Part shown: in pieces, positions 1 to 6,766 of the stretch
Layout of the letters: each line of letters opens with the position of its first letter
Position numbering within the stretch: the stretch's first letter is position 1
NCBI GenBank assembly: GCA_022712835.1
Contig: JAFLJU010000035.1
Span: 1 to 12,733, forward strand
Reading direction: 5' to 3'
Length of the DNA stretch: 12,733 nucleotides
Origin: Desulfobacteraceae bacterium
GTDB taxonomy: Bacteria > Desulfobacterota > Desulfobacteria > Desulfobacterales > Desulfobacteraceae
Program-made: the position numbers and the translations under genes
Notes under the pieces: model-generated
Database searches by the model: none
Seen by the model: only the letters and a program-made list of their open reading frames with translations
What the model was told of the DNA's origin: nothing

Positions 1-1
1 C

Positions 2-786
2 AGTTTCATCCTTGCCGTGGGGCTTAAATCCATTATCATTCCCCACGGAATGATAATCGGCGGGTTTTCAGGTCTGAGTATTTTACTGCTCTATTATTTC
101 GGCGCATTTAGTCCGGGGGTGTGGTTTCTGCTCTTAAATATTCCCGTCTTTATTATTGGCTGGAGATTTATCAGCAAACGGTTTTTGTATTACAGTCTTT
201 ACGGGATGATTGTTCTGACAATTACCCTTGATCTTACCAATTTCAAGATTGAAATAGCGGATCCCTGGCCGGCGGCATAGTCTTTGGCGCAGGTGCCGGT
301 ATGGTTTTCAGATCCCTTGGATCTTCCGGAGGCAATGACATCATCTCCATTTTGCTTAACCAGAAATTGGGTATCCGTATCGGGACCTATAATTTTTTCT
401 TCAGCGTTGTTCTCTTTCTCTTCAGTTTCGGCACCATGGAAACGGATTTGATTCTCTACTCCGTGGCCACAAGCTATATTGCTTCCCAGGTCATTGAATC
501 TTGCATGACCCTGTTCAACCAACGAAAAATGGTCATTATCATCTCTAAAAATCCCCGGCCCATTGCCGATGCAATCATTAAAAAACTCAACCGGGGTGCC
601 ACCTTTTTAAAAGGAGAAGGTGCCTATTCCGGAGAAAGCAAGGATATCATCCTCACCATTGTCAATACCTTTCAGATCAAACGCATCGAGGAGGTGGTCT
701 TTGGTATTGACCCCGATGCCTTCCTTATCACGGAAAACACCTTTAATGTTCTGGGCAAAGGATTCTCCCAGAGAAAAGTTTATTAA
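2..786 (+). pseudogene. YitT-family membrane protein, partial and frameshifted
   Basis: Integral membrane protein of the YitT family (DUF161 membrane part plus a C-terminal DUF2179 domain); the transport or other function of the family is not established. The reading frame is open from base 2, so the N-terminus lies outside the window. The first segment (2-280) carries the glycine-rich helix IIGGFSGLSILLLYYF and further hydrophobic helices, and ends at a stop right after the motif IEIADP. The family continuation (LAGGIVFGAGAGMVFR, then SLGSSGGNDI) lies in another frame that runs to 786. The second segment ends in a soluble domain with the typical closing motif VLGKGF. Reading CCCC instead of CCC at 263-265 would join the two as DPLAGG, as the family expects. 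It is therefore one gene broken by a single-base deletion, either real or a sequencing error. It is convergent with the proX operon. Confidence 0.8.
260..270 (+). other. Frameshift site in the YitT-family gene
   Basis: Upstream of this point the family sequence is in the frame of base 2; downstream it is in the frame of base 1. The junction is GATCCCTGGCC. One extra C gives GAT-CCC-CTG-GCC (D-P-L-A), which restores a continuous YitT sequence through to 786. No recognisable slippery heptamer is present, so programmed frameshifting is unlikely. Confidence 0.75.
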
Positions 787-799
787 TGAAAAGAGTAAT

Positions 800-839
800 A
801 AAAAAACATCCCTGATCAGCGTAATGCCAACCAGGGATG
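800..839 (-). terminator. Rho-independent terminator of the proVWX operon
   Basis: Perfect 8-bp inverted repeat CATCCCTG (807-814) / CAGGGATG (832-839) with a 17-nt loop. On the minus strand the second arm is followed at once by seven T's (806 down to 800). It sits 29 nt after the proX stop codon. On the plus strand there is no T run, so it probably serves only the leftward operon, although the hairpin could also affect the convergent YitT-family transcript. Confidence 0.85.
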
Positions 840-867
840 ATGGAAAAAATTCTACTAGTGAACAGTC

Positions 868-1902
868 TTACTTGGCAGCATCTCTTGCCTGTCCAAGCCA
901 CTTGTCCCACTGGGCTTGATTTTGGGCAATCCATTCTGATGCATGGCGGTTCACATCCTTTTGGGATTTTTCGCCTTCACTCATTTTTGTATTCTGGGCA
1001 CTAACATCTGCCAGGGAAATCGTAAAATTCTCAAGGAATGTTTTGGCGGCCGGATTTTTTTTCATAAACTTTTTATTGGCCGCAACACGAATATCGGCAA
1101 CAACAAACCCAAGTTTTACGGGATTGCTCACTGCCCCGACAATCCCAGATTGTGTCATGCGATCAACGGCAGGTTTTTGGGCATCGTTGGGGATAATTTT
1201 AGGAACATTAATCCACATGACATCCTTACCAGGTTTAAGTTTATAAACGGTCCAGTTGGGCGTCCATGTATAGAAAAAGACAGGCTCGCCTGCCTTAAAT
1301 GACCCGAGAGCAGAGGCCATACCGGCCTCATAGGAAGCTTTAACCGGATTGATATCATCCCCAAGATTATAAACGTCCATGTGATGTGCAATAACGCCTT
1401 CACAGCCCCAGCCCGGAGGACAAGCCGTCAAATCCGCTTTGCCGTCGCCATTTCTATCAAAGGCTTTTTTAACCTCAGGGCGTTTAAAATCATCCAATGA
1501 CTTGATATTGAATTTTTCGACTTCTTTTTTAGAGACCAGGTATCCTTGAAGACCGCCTGCTTTCATGACATAGCCAATTGTGTCAGCCACATCATAAAAG
1601 TTTTTAGGCAGCTGGGCATTGTGCATGGGAAACCATCCGTTTGTCCAATAATCCAAATCGCCCAAAGCCAATGACTTATAAAAAATGGGATTTGTAAGAG
1701 TCTTGACTTTTTCTACCTTATATCCAAGCGCTTCAAGTCCCTGTCTTACAATGGCTTCCTGGAAAAAACCGGTATTCCAGGTGGCCCTTGCAGGCTTGAC
1801 CGTCACGCCTTCTCCGGGTTTATCCGCCGATGCAAAGGCTGTTGAAACCGTTACCATGATGCCAAATAACAACACAAGTAAAACTTTTTTTAAAATACTC
1901 AT
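868..1902 (-). CDS. proX: Glycine betaine ABC transporter, substrate-binding protein ProX
   Basis: Periplasmic binding protein that captures glycine betaine or proline betaine and delivers it to ProW/ProV. 344 aa, close to the E. coli ProX length. A Sec signal peptide is visible at residues 1-25 (Lys-Lys, hydrophobic core, AFA then SADKPG). The ligand cage of E. coli ProX uses three tryptophans; equivalents are seen at W90 (NGWFPMH), W165 (PPGWGCEG) and W213 (FYTWTPNW). The motif FDRNGDGKADLTAC and the Cys161/Cys167 pair match the disulfide loop of ProX. There is no lipobox Cys, so it should be a soluble periplasmic protein. The start is fixed by GGAGG four bases before the ATG. It is the last gene of the operon, 60 bp after proW across a tandem-repeat spacer, and is followed by a strong terminator. 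Confidence 0.95.
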   Translation of the reverse strand: MSILKKVLLVLLFGIMVTVSTAFASADKPGEGVTVKPARATWNTGFFQEAIVRQGLEALGYKVEKVKTLTNPIFYKSLALGDLDYWTNGWFPMHNAQLPKNFYDVADTIGYVMKAGGLQGYLVSKKEVEKFNIKSLDDFKRPEVKKAFDRNGDGKADLTACPPGWGCEGVIAHHMDVYNLGDDINPVKASYEAGMASALGSFKAGEPVFFYTWTPNWTVYKLKPGKDVMWINVPKIIPNDAQKPAVDRMTQSGIVGAVSNPVKLGFVVADIRVAANKKFMKKNPAAKTFLENFTISLADVSAQNTKMSEGEKSQKDVNRHASEWIAQNQAQWDKWLGQARDAAK

Positions 1903-1926
1903 ACATCCTCCTATGGTTAAATTAAC

Positions 1927-1982
1927 GTTATTAATTATCTGTTATTAATTACCTACTATTAATTATCTATTATTACTTTTTC
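1927..1982. repeat. 14-bp AT-rich tandem repeat in the proW-proX junction
   Basis: Three near-identical 14-bp units stand in tandem: GTTATTAATTATCT (1927-1940), GTTATTAATTACCT (1941-1954) and ACTATTAATTATCT (1955-1968), then a degenerate fourth unit beginning ATTATTACT. The array covers the last codons and stop of proW and most of the space before the proX ribosome binding site. Each unit has a self-complementary ATTAAT core. The unit length is not a multiple of three, so copy-number changes would alter the proW C-terminus. Confidence 0.85.
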
Positions 1983-2802
1983 CTGCCATGGACTGGGTAA
2001 CCCGGTCCAATACCATGGCAAGCAGAACAATACTGAGTCCGGCAGTTACGGCCAGCCCAATGTCAAGGGAGTTCAGTCCCAAAACCACGGGAGACCCAAG
2101 TCCGCCAGCACCGATCAAGGCTGCTATCACCACCATGGCAAGGGCCATCATAATGGTTTGATTAAGACCTGCCAGAATGGTCGGCATGGCAAGGGGCACC
2201 TGAACCTTTAACAGCACCTGCCATTGATTGGCACCAAAGGCAAGCGCGGCCTCCACAAGTTCCGGATGAACCTGTCGGATGCCAAGACTTGTCAGCCGGA
2301 TAATGGGCGGCATACAAAAGATAATGGTTGCCAGCACCCCGGCCACGTTTCCAACGGAAAACAGCATGACAATGGGGACCAGATACACAAAGGAAGGAGT
2401 CGTCTGCATGGCATCCAGAAACGGCCTGAGCACCTTGTCAAACCGGTCACTTCGCCCGGCGGCAATCCCCAGGGGGATGCCCACAAGAGTGCAGAACAAT
2501 ACAGAGGACAGCACCATGGCCAGGGTGGTCATGGTATCCTCCCAGAAACCGAGCAACCCGATAAAAACCATGGCCGCAATGGAAAAAACAGCCAGACCCT
2601 TTCCGGAAAAACGCCAGGCAAGAAGGGCAATTGCCAGAATAACAACCACAGGGGACAGGGCATTTAACCCCATGTCAAGACCGTTTAAGGTCTTATCAAC
2701 CGGCCATTTGAGCAATTGGAAAAATTCTCTGTGATTCTCCACAAGCCAGTCAACAAGGCTTGTTACCCAAGCATCCAGGGGAATCATTTTATCTTCAAAC
2801 AT
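1963..2802 (-). CDS. proW: Glycine betaine ABC transporter, permease ProW
   Basis: Inner-membrane channel of the ProU/OpuA-type betaine importer. 279 aa, shorter than E. coli ProW because the long N-terminal extension is reduced, and nearer the size of Bacillus OpuAB. It has a short amphipathic start, then roughly six hydrophobic segments (about residues 49-63, 68-86, 93-115, 140-163, 215-233 and 247-265). The cytoplasmic EAA loop that contacts the ATPase is EAALAFGANQWQVLLKV (184-200). The motif QTTPSFVYLVP is typical of these permeases. The ATG is preceded by AAAGGA at about 9 nt. It lies 33 bp after proV, so the two are co-transcribed. The last codons fall inside the 14-bp tandem repeat, leaving a short hydrophilic tail (GKSNNR). 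Confidence 0.95.
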   Translation of the reverse strand: MFEDKMIPLDAWVTSLVDWLVENHREFFQLLKWPVDKTLNGLDMGLNALSPVVVILAIALLAWRFSGKGLAVFSIAAMVFIGLLGFWEDTMTTLAMVLSSVLFCTLVGIPLGIAAGRSDRFDKVLRPFLDAMQTTPSFVYLVPIVMLFSVGNVAGVLATIIFCMPPIIRLTSLGIRQVHPELVEAALAFGANQWQVLLKVQVPLAMPTILAGLNQTIMMALAMVVIAALIGAGGLGSPVVLGLNSLDIGLAVTAGLSIVLLAMVLDRVTQSMAGKSNNR

Positions 2803-2835
2803 ATGGTTATGTCCTTTGGTATTTGCGCAATACCC

Positions 2836-4041
2836 TTAGTTGTCGTTCTGATCTGATTTGTGAAGGGTTTTAAGAAACCGGTTCTTTGAGACCACACCCA
2901 GGTAACGATTATTGTCATCCACAACCGGTATGGGCCAGGTCCTGGAAGCCACTTCCGAGAGGATCTCCTGCATGCAGTCATCAGCGCTCACCACTCTGGC
3001 GTCCTTTATGAAACAGGTTTCAATGGACTGATCCGTCCGGTTTTTATCAATGGCCTCTCGAAGATTTTCCGCAGACAATATACCCAGATATCGATGGTGG
3101 GAATCCAGGACGTAGGCATGATCTCTATCCTTTGAACTCAAAAGTTCATGGGCAGAACGAATTCCACCGAGCTTTGTTTTAATAATGGTCAGCTGTGAAT
3201 CCTTTACAATATCTCCCGCCGAGATCACAGTGGTAGGATCAACCCCTCTGAAAAATGCCCGCACATAATCATCTGCCGGGTTCTGCAAAATCTCTTCGGG
3301 AGATCCCACCTGGACCACGCGCCCACCTTCCATGATGGCAATGCGATCGCCAATTCTCAAGGCTTCATCCAGGTCATGGGAAATAAAGACAATGGTTCTC
3401 TTGGAGTTATCCTGGAGTTTGAGCAGCTCATCCTGCATTTCCGTCCGAATGAGGGGATCCAGGGCAGAAAAAGCCTCATCCATAAGCATGATATCAGGAT
3501 CAACTGCAAGTCCCCTGGCAAGCCCTACCCGTTGCTGCATTCCCCCGCTGAGCTGATTGGGATATTGATCTTCCCATCCTTCCAACCCGACCTGAACAAG
3601 GGCTTCCATGGCCCGGTCTTTTCTTTTTGTCGCCTCAACCTTGGCAAGTTCCAGGCCAAATGCTGCATTTTCAAGAACGGTCATGTGGGGCATCAGGGCA
3701 AAGGATTGAAAGACCATGCTCATATGATTCAGGCGGAAACGAACCAGATCCTCGGGTTTCATCGCCGTTATATCCTTACCATTGATAAGCACCTTGCCGC
3801 TGGAGGGTTCAATAAGCCGGTTCAGCATTCGCACAAGCGTAGATTTGCCGGACCCTGAAAGACCCATCACAACAAAGATTTCACCCTCTTTTATGGTAAA
3901 ACTGGCATCATTCACCCCAACGTTCATTCCGGTTTTTTCAAGAACCGCGTTCTTATCATGGCCTTGTTTGAGCATTGAAATGGCAGTTTTAGGATCAGGC
4001 CCAAAAATTTTATATAAATTTTGTATTTCTATTTTATCCAT
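2836..4041 (-). CDS. proV: Glycine betaine ABC transporter, ATP-binding protein ProV
   Basis: ATPase that drives betaine import through ProW. 401 aa, essentially the E. coli ProV length. The N-terminal extension of ProV/OpuAA proteins is present (ILEKTG-like segment VLEKTGMNVGVNDAS), followed by Walker A GLSGSGKST (60-68), signature LSGGMQQR (164-171), Walker B IMLMDEA (184-190) and switch His222 in ISHD. Residues from about 285 form a CBS pair, with repeats ending RYLGILS and RYLGVVS; in OpuA-type transporters this CBS module senses ionic strength, which suggests direct osmotic gating here. It is the first gene of the operon. AAAGGA precedes the ATG, and a sigma70-like promoter lies about 80 bp upstream. 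Confidence 0.95.
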   Translation of the reverse strand: MDKIEIQNLYKIFGPDPKTAISMLKQGHDKNAVLEKTGMNVGVNDASFTIKEGEIFVVMGLSGSGKSTLVRMLNRLIEPSSGKVLINGKDITAMKPEDLVRFRLNHMSMVFQSFALMPHMTVLENAAFGLELAKVEATKRKDRAMEALVQVGLEGWEDQYPNQLSGGMQQRVGLARGLAVDPDIMLMDEAFSALDPLIRTEMQDELLKLQDNSKRTIVFISHDLDEALRIGDRIAIMEGGRVVQVGSPEEILQNPADDYVRAFFRGVDPTTVISAGDIVKDSQLTIIKTKLGGIRSAHELLSSKDRDHAYVLDSHHRYLGILSAENLREAIDKNRTDQSIETCFIKDARVVSADDCMQEILSEVASRTWPIPVVDDNNRYLGVVSKNRFLKTLHKSDQNDN

Positions 4042-4119
4042 TCATTTTCCTTTTATTGTTTGTCAAAAAACAAACAGACAAACGAGTAAAAGACCTCCTT
4101 CTGAAGTCAAAGAAAATTT

Positions 4120-4148
4120 AATGTATCGTACACAATGCACTTTGTCAA
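4120..4148 (-). promoter_or_regulatory. Predicted sigma70-type promoter of proVWX
   Basis: On the minus strand TTGACA (4148-4143, perfect -35) is followed by a 17-nt spacer and TACATT (4125-4120, four of six matches to -10). Transcription would start near 4113, giving an untranslated leader of about 70 nt before proV. The -10 region overlaps the small palindrome TGTA-TCG-TACA (4122-4132), a candidate site for a dimeric regulator such as the neighbouring MarR protein. Confidence 0.65.
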
Positions 4149-4160
4149 CTCAGCAGAGGC

Positions 4161-4194
4161 CGGAAGGATTCAAGCATTCAGTTGAATCCTTTCG
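4161..4194. promoter_or_regulatory. Long dyad upstream of the proV promoter
   Basis: A perfect 10-bp inverted repeat, AAGGATTCAA (4164-4173) and TTGAATCCTT (4182-4191), separated by 8 nt. It extends to 13 bp per arm if one G-T pair is allowed (4161-4194). It begins 13 bp upstream of the proV -35 box and has no T run on either strand, so it does not look like a terminator. The half-element ATTCA/TGAAT recurs at 4176, 4210 and 4213, the last two forming the palindrome ATGAATTCAT (4209-4218). It is probably a protein-binding site for a regulator of proVWX. Confidence 0.55.
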
Positions 4195-4363
4195 CAACAA
4201 GGCTTTAAATGAATTCATATGAAATTGTTATCTTAAAATATACTTAGAATACTTTGTTTAAATTTCGAAAAATTGATCTCTATATTGATCTGTTACCGAA
4301 AATAGAGTAGGATCACTATATAAAGGTACCCCATGATATATTTTTAAAATTGGAACAAGGCTA

Positions 4364-4861
4364 ATGAACGGATTAGACGAACAACGGTGCAGAGAGTTAT
4401 TGATTTCTCTCAGGAAAATCATACAGGCAATTGATATTCATTCCAGAATGCTCAATAAGTCCTTTGGATTAACAGGACCCCAGCTGATTGTACTTCAGGA
4501 AATTTCAAAGCAGGATAAAATTTCTGTTACGCCCCTGTCAAAAATCACAAGCCTTAGCCAGGCAACCGTCACAGACATTACCAAGCGCCTTGAAAAAAAA
4601 GGGTATCTCGTACGCATAAAACGGGAAGACGACAAGCGGTCGGTGAGTCTTTCTCTTTCAGAAGCCGGAAAAGAAATCATCAAAGGACTCCCCCCCCTCT
4701 TGCAAAAGACATTCACCCATCGGTTTTCCCAAATCAAAGACTGGGAACAACTCATGATTTTAAGCTCATTTGAAAGAGTGGTCAGTTTGATGTCAGCCCA
4801 GGAGATTGAAGCATCGCCGATGATGGTAACCGGCCCTATCCTTACAGAAAAAACATCCTGA
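4364..4861 (+). CDS. MarR-family transcriptional regulator, probable osmolyte-gene regulator
   Basis: Dimeric winged-helix DNA-binding protein, 165 aa, typical of MarR. The motif FGLTGPQLIVLQEI (34-47) begins the DNA-binding domain; the recognition helix is about LSQATVTDITKRLEKKGYLVR (64-84), and the wing carries the MarR signature DDKRSVSLSLSEAG (89-102). The N-terminal and C-terminal helices needed for dimerisation are present. It is divergent from proVWX. By context and by remembered similarity in the LTGPQL region it resembles CosR/EctR-type regulators of ectoine and betaine genes, so control of the transporter is likely, but this is inference. The ribosome binding site is weak (AAGG only 3 nt before the ATG). 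It is convergent with the SDR gene, 73 bp away, and no clear terminator is visible between them. Confidence 0.85.
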   Translation: MNGLDEQRCRELLISLRKIIQAIDIHSRMLNKSFGLTGPQLIVLQEISKQDKISVTPLSKITSLSQATVTDITKRLEKKGYLVRIKREDDKRSVSLSLSEAGKEIIKGLPPLLQKTFTHRFSQIKDWEQLMILSSFERVVSLMSAQEIEASPMMVTGPILTEKTS

Positions 4862-4934
4862 CTTAAATTTCATTCACGCCATGTTCCCTTGAAAAGACTT
4901 CCGGGGGATTCTGGCAACACCAATGGCTCTCTTT

Positions 4935-6566
4935 CTACCAGTCGATGGGAAAGTAATCCTTTAGAAATTTACCGCACCAGTGTTTTCCCGTGAGAATTCC
5001 GTGGAAAAAGGGATCACAGATCCTTGCAGCCCCATCCACAATATCCAAAGGGGGCTGAAAATCATGACGATCCTCTTTGAGTTTGGCCAAAATGGCAGGG
5101 TCCTCATCGGTGACCCAGCCCGTGTCCACGGCATTCATAAAGATCCCGTATTTGGCCAGATCAGAAGCTGCGGTATGGGTAAGCATATTCAGAGCAGCCT
5201 TGGCCATATTGGTATGGGGATGGCGGCTGCCTTTTTTAAACCGTAAAAACTTACCTTCCATGGCAGAAACATTGACCATGTGTTTTTGTCCGGTATAATC
5301 CTGCTTCATCAAATCGGCCAAGCGATTGCACAGAACAAAGGGGGCCACGGCATTAACCAGCTGAATTTCCAGCATTTCAGATGTCTGGATGTCCCCCAGG
5401 CGCAACCGCCAGGAGTTGGTCTTGCGCAGGTCAACCTGCTGGAGATCTGCATCCAGCCTTTCCGCCGGGAAAACCGCGGGCACATCCAAAGAATGATCAT
5501 AGGAATAGGGAATCTGGGACAATTGGGCAGACATGCGCAACCCCACCCCAGGAGCGGTACCGTTCCAGGACACGGGCAGGGCTTTCTCATCCCCAAGATT
5601 GACTGAATCACCATATTCCAATTGGGAGATACAGGTTTGGTACTCTCCTAATAGCGTCTGGGCATCTGTTGGCAACTGGGACACACCCTTTGCTTCATTC
5701 TCCATGAGATGGGCATAAAACCCCGGGGGCCGCCGGACAGTCTGGGCAGCATTGTTGATCAAGATATCCAGCCGCTGGTAGGTATCTGCAATATAATCGC
5801 AAAACAGCTCCACACTGGGAGTATGCCGAAGATCCAGCCCGTAAATCTGGAGCCGATGCCCCCAATCAGAAAAATCAGATTCCCGGGAAAACCGCAAAGC
5901 AGAATCCTTGGGAAACCGGGTGGTGGCAATCACCTTTGCCCCAGCCCTTAGCATCATCACCGTGGCCTGGTAGCCAATCTTAAGACGAGAGCCGGTGATC
6001 AATGCCACCTGCCCCTCTAAAGATGCGGCCTGAAATCGTTTCTGATAATTGAACTCTGCACATTCCGGGCACATGGTATCATAGAAATGGTGGAGGGTTT
6101 TAAACTCAGCCTTGCATACATAACAGTTCCGGGGCGTCTCCAGGGTCTGTTCGCTTTCTTTTGTAACAGGTTTTGGGCCGCAAATTTGCTGGGGGGCCAT
6201 AAAAACAGCATCCTCACGGGCACGCCTAATCCCGGTGCCAGCCCGGAGGCGACGTTCTTTTTCCACAATGGCATTTCGTTTTTGCGTTTTTCGGTCCTTG
6301 TTCCGCTTTTTAATCTCTTTTTTGTCGGGCCTGGATATTTTTCCGGCGGCCGCTATCAAAGCTATGCGCTTGGACTCGGACAAGAGAGTCAGAAGCTCGG
6401 ACTGATCGGCTAACTTTTCCAGAAGCGGAATACAGGTTTCCAAGGCTGCCAGGATTTCGACATTTTCTGTATCACTGGTGCATATGTCAGAGTTATTTGT
6501 ATCTGATTTACATCTGCCTGGGTTGTTTGGATCTACGCTATTGGGATCGACGTTATTGGTGCTCAC
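4935..6566 (-). CDS. Atypical short-chain dehydrogenase/reductase with N-terminal Cys4 zinc ribbon
   Basis: 543 aa, about twice the length of a classical SDR. Residues 1-35 are polar and repetitive ([10 protein letters not shown]), 78-117 are highly basic, and 148-169 form a CxxC...CxxC zinc-ribbon motif (C148, C151, C166, C169). The Rossmann domain starts at about 186 ([14 protein letters not shown]). The dinucleotide loop is a variant of TGxxxGxG, with Lys in place of the middle Gly. NNAA (271-274), Asn405 (LVNAVAPF) and Ser434 (VNVSAMEG) are conserved. The active-site YxxxK is replaced by TNMAK (T452 to K456), so the catalytic Tyr is absent. An extra segment of about 110 residues (282-395) separates NNAA from the Asn405 helix. 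The substrate is unknown; it may be a reductase with altered chemistry or a nucleotide-binding protein. The start is GTG, with AAGGA about 12 nt upstream. Confidence 0.8.
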   Translation of the reverse strand: MSTNNVDPNSVDPNNPGRCKSDTNNSDICTSDTENVEILAALETCIPLLEKLADQSELLTLLSESKRIALIAAAGKISRPDKKEIKKRNKDRKTQKRNAIVEKERRLRAGTGIRRAREDAVFMAPQQICGPKPVTKESEQTLETPRNCYVCKAEFKTLHHFYDTMCPECAEFNYQKRFQAASLEGQVALITGSRLKIGYQATVMMLRAGAKVIATTRFPKDSALRFSRESDFSDWGHRLQIYGLDLRHTPSVELFCDYIADTYQRLDILINNAAQTVRRPPGFYAHLMENEAKGVSQLPTDAQTLLGEYQTCISQLEYGDSVNLGDEKALPVSWNGTAPGVGLRMSAQLSQIPYSYDHSLDVPAVFPAERLDADLQQVDLRKTNSWRLRLGDIQTSEMLEIQLVNAVAPFVLCNRLADLMKQDYTGQKHMVNVSAMEGKFLRFKKGSRHPHTNMAKAALNMLTHTAASDLAKYGIFMNAVDTGWVTDEDPAILAKLKEDRHDFQPPLDIVDGAARICDPFFHGILTGKHWCGKFLKDYFPIDW

Positions 6567-6654
6567 TATAATTTTTTATCCTTAAATTCTGCTAACTGTC
6601 TGCCAGCCCCTATCCCAAAAAAAATAGCGACATATATATTAAAAGAATAAAATT

Positions 6655-6681
6655 ATTATAGATTTTTAATGGATTTGTCAA
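6655..6681 (-). promoter_or_regulatory. Predicted promoter of the SDR gene
   Basis: On the minus strand a perfect -35 TTGACA (6681-6676) and a perfect -10 TATAAT (6660-6655) are separated by only 15 nt, shorter than the usual 17. Transcription would begin about 80 nt before the GTG start. The region is very AT-rich. With both hexamers perfect it is a likely promoter, though the short spacer may lower its strength or require a regulator. Confidence 0.6.
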
Positions 6682-6709
6682 CAAACTTAACATTTTACAA
6701 ATCGGAAAT

Positions 6710-6760
6710 CCGGTCCTGTTTCTACCCGTTTGACCGGTCTGGGTGGAATGAGTAGAAACA
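6710..6760. repeat. Overlapping inverted repeats after the double-receiver gene
   Basis: A perfect 9-bp inverted repeat TGTTTCTAC (6717-6725) / GTAGAAACA (6752-6760) begins 7 bp after the stop of the double-receiver gene. Its loop contains the 8-bp palindrome GACCGGTC (6732-6739). A second pairing, CCGGTC (6710-6715) with GACCGG (6732-6737), competes with the first. There is no T run on the minus strand after either stem, so this is not a standard intrinsic terminator; it could be a binding site, an RNA 3'-end structure or an antitermination-like element. The rest of 6567-6766 is AT-rich and shows no gene. Confidence 0.5.
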
Positions 6761-6766
6761 CAATTC

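Larger units (their letters stand above)
4042..4363. promoter_or_regulatory. Divergent proV / marR regulatory region (322 bp, no gene)
   Basis: Space between two divergent starts. It holds the proV promoter and dyad (listed separately). On the side of the MarR gene there is a directly repeated TTGATCT (4273-4279 and 4285-4291, 12 bp apart, about one helical turn). A candidate promoter there is TTGATC (4285-4290), 17 nt, TAGGAT (4308-4313), with TATATA at 4317-4322 as an alternative -10. Neither is strong. I see no convincing ORF or RNA gene. Confidence 0.5.

Noticed and set aside
260..300. Programmed ribosomal frameshift in the YitT-family gene
   Set aside because: No X-XXY-YYZ slippery site and no reason for the family to use recoding; a one-base deletion explains it more simply.
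199..522. 107-codon minus-strand ORF opposite the YitT-family gene
   Set aside because: Low-complexity antisense composition; the plus strand has clear family motifs in both frames.
786..867. Terminator for the YitT-family gene on the plus strand
   Set aside because: The hairpin at 807-839 has a T run only in the minus-strand direction; on the plus strand it is followed by ATGGAAAAAATT.
3332..3858. Plus-strand ORFs opposite proV
   Set aside because: Antisense shadows of a strongly conserved ABC ATPase gene.
4862..4934. Terminator between the convergent MarR and SDR genes
   Set aside because: Only short, imperfect pairings (TCCC/GGGA) and no T run were found.
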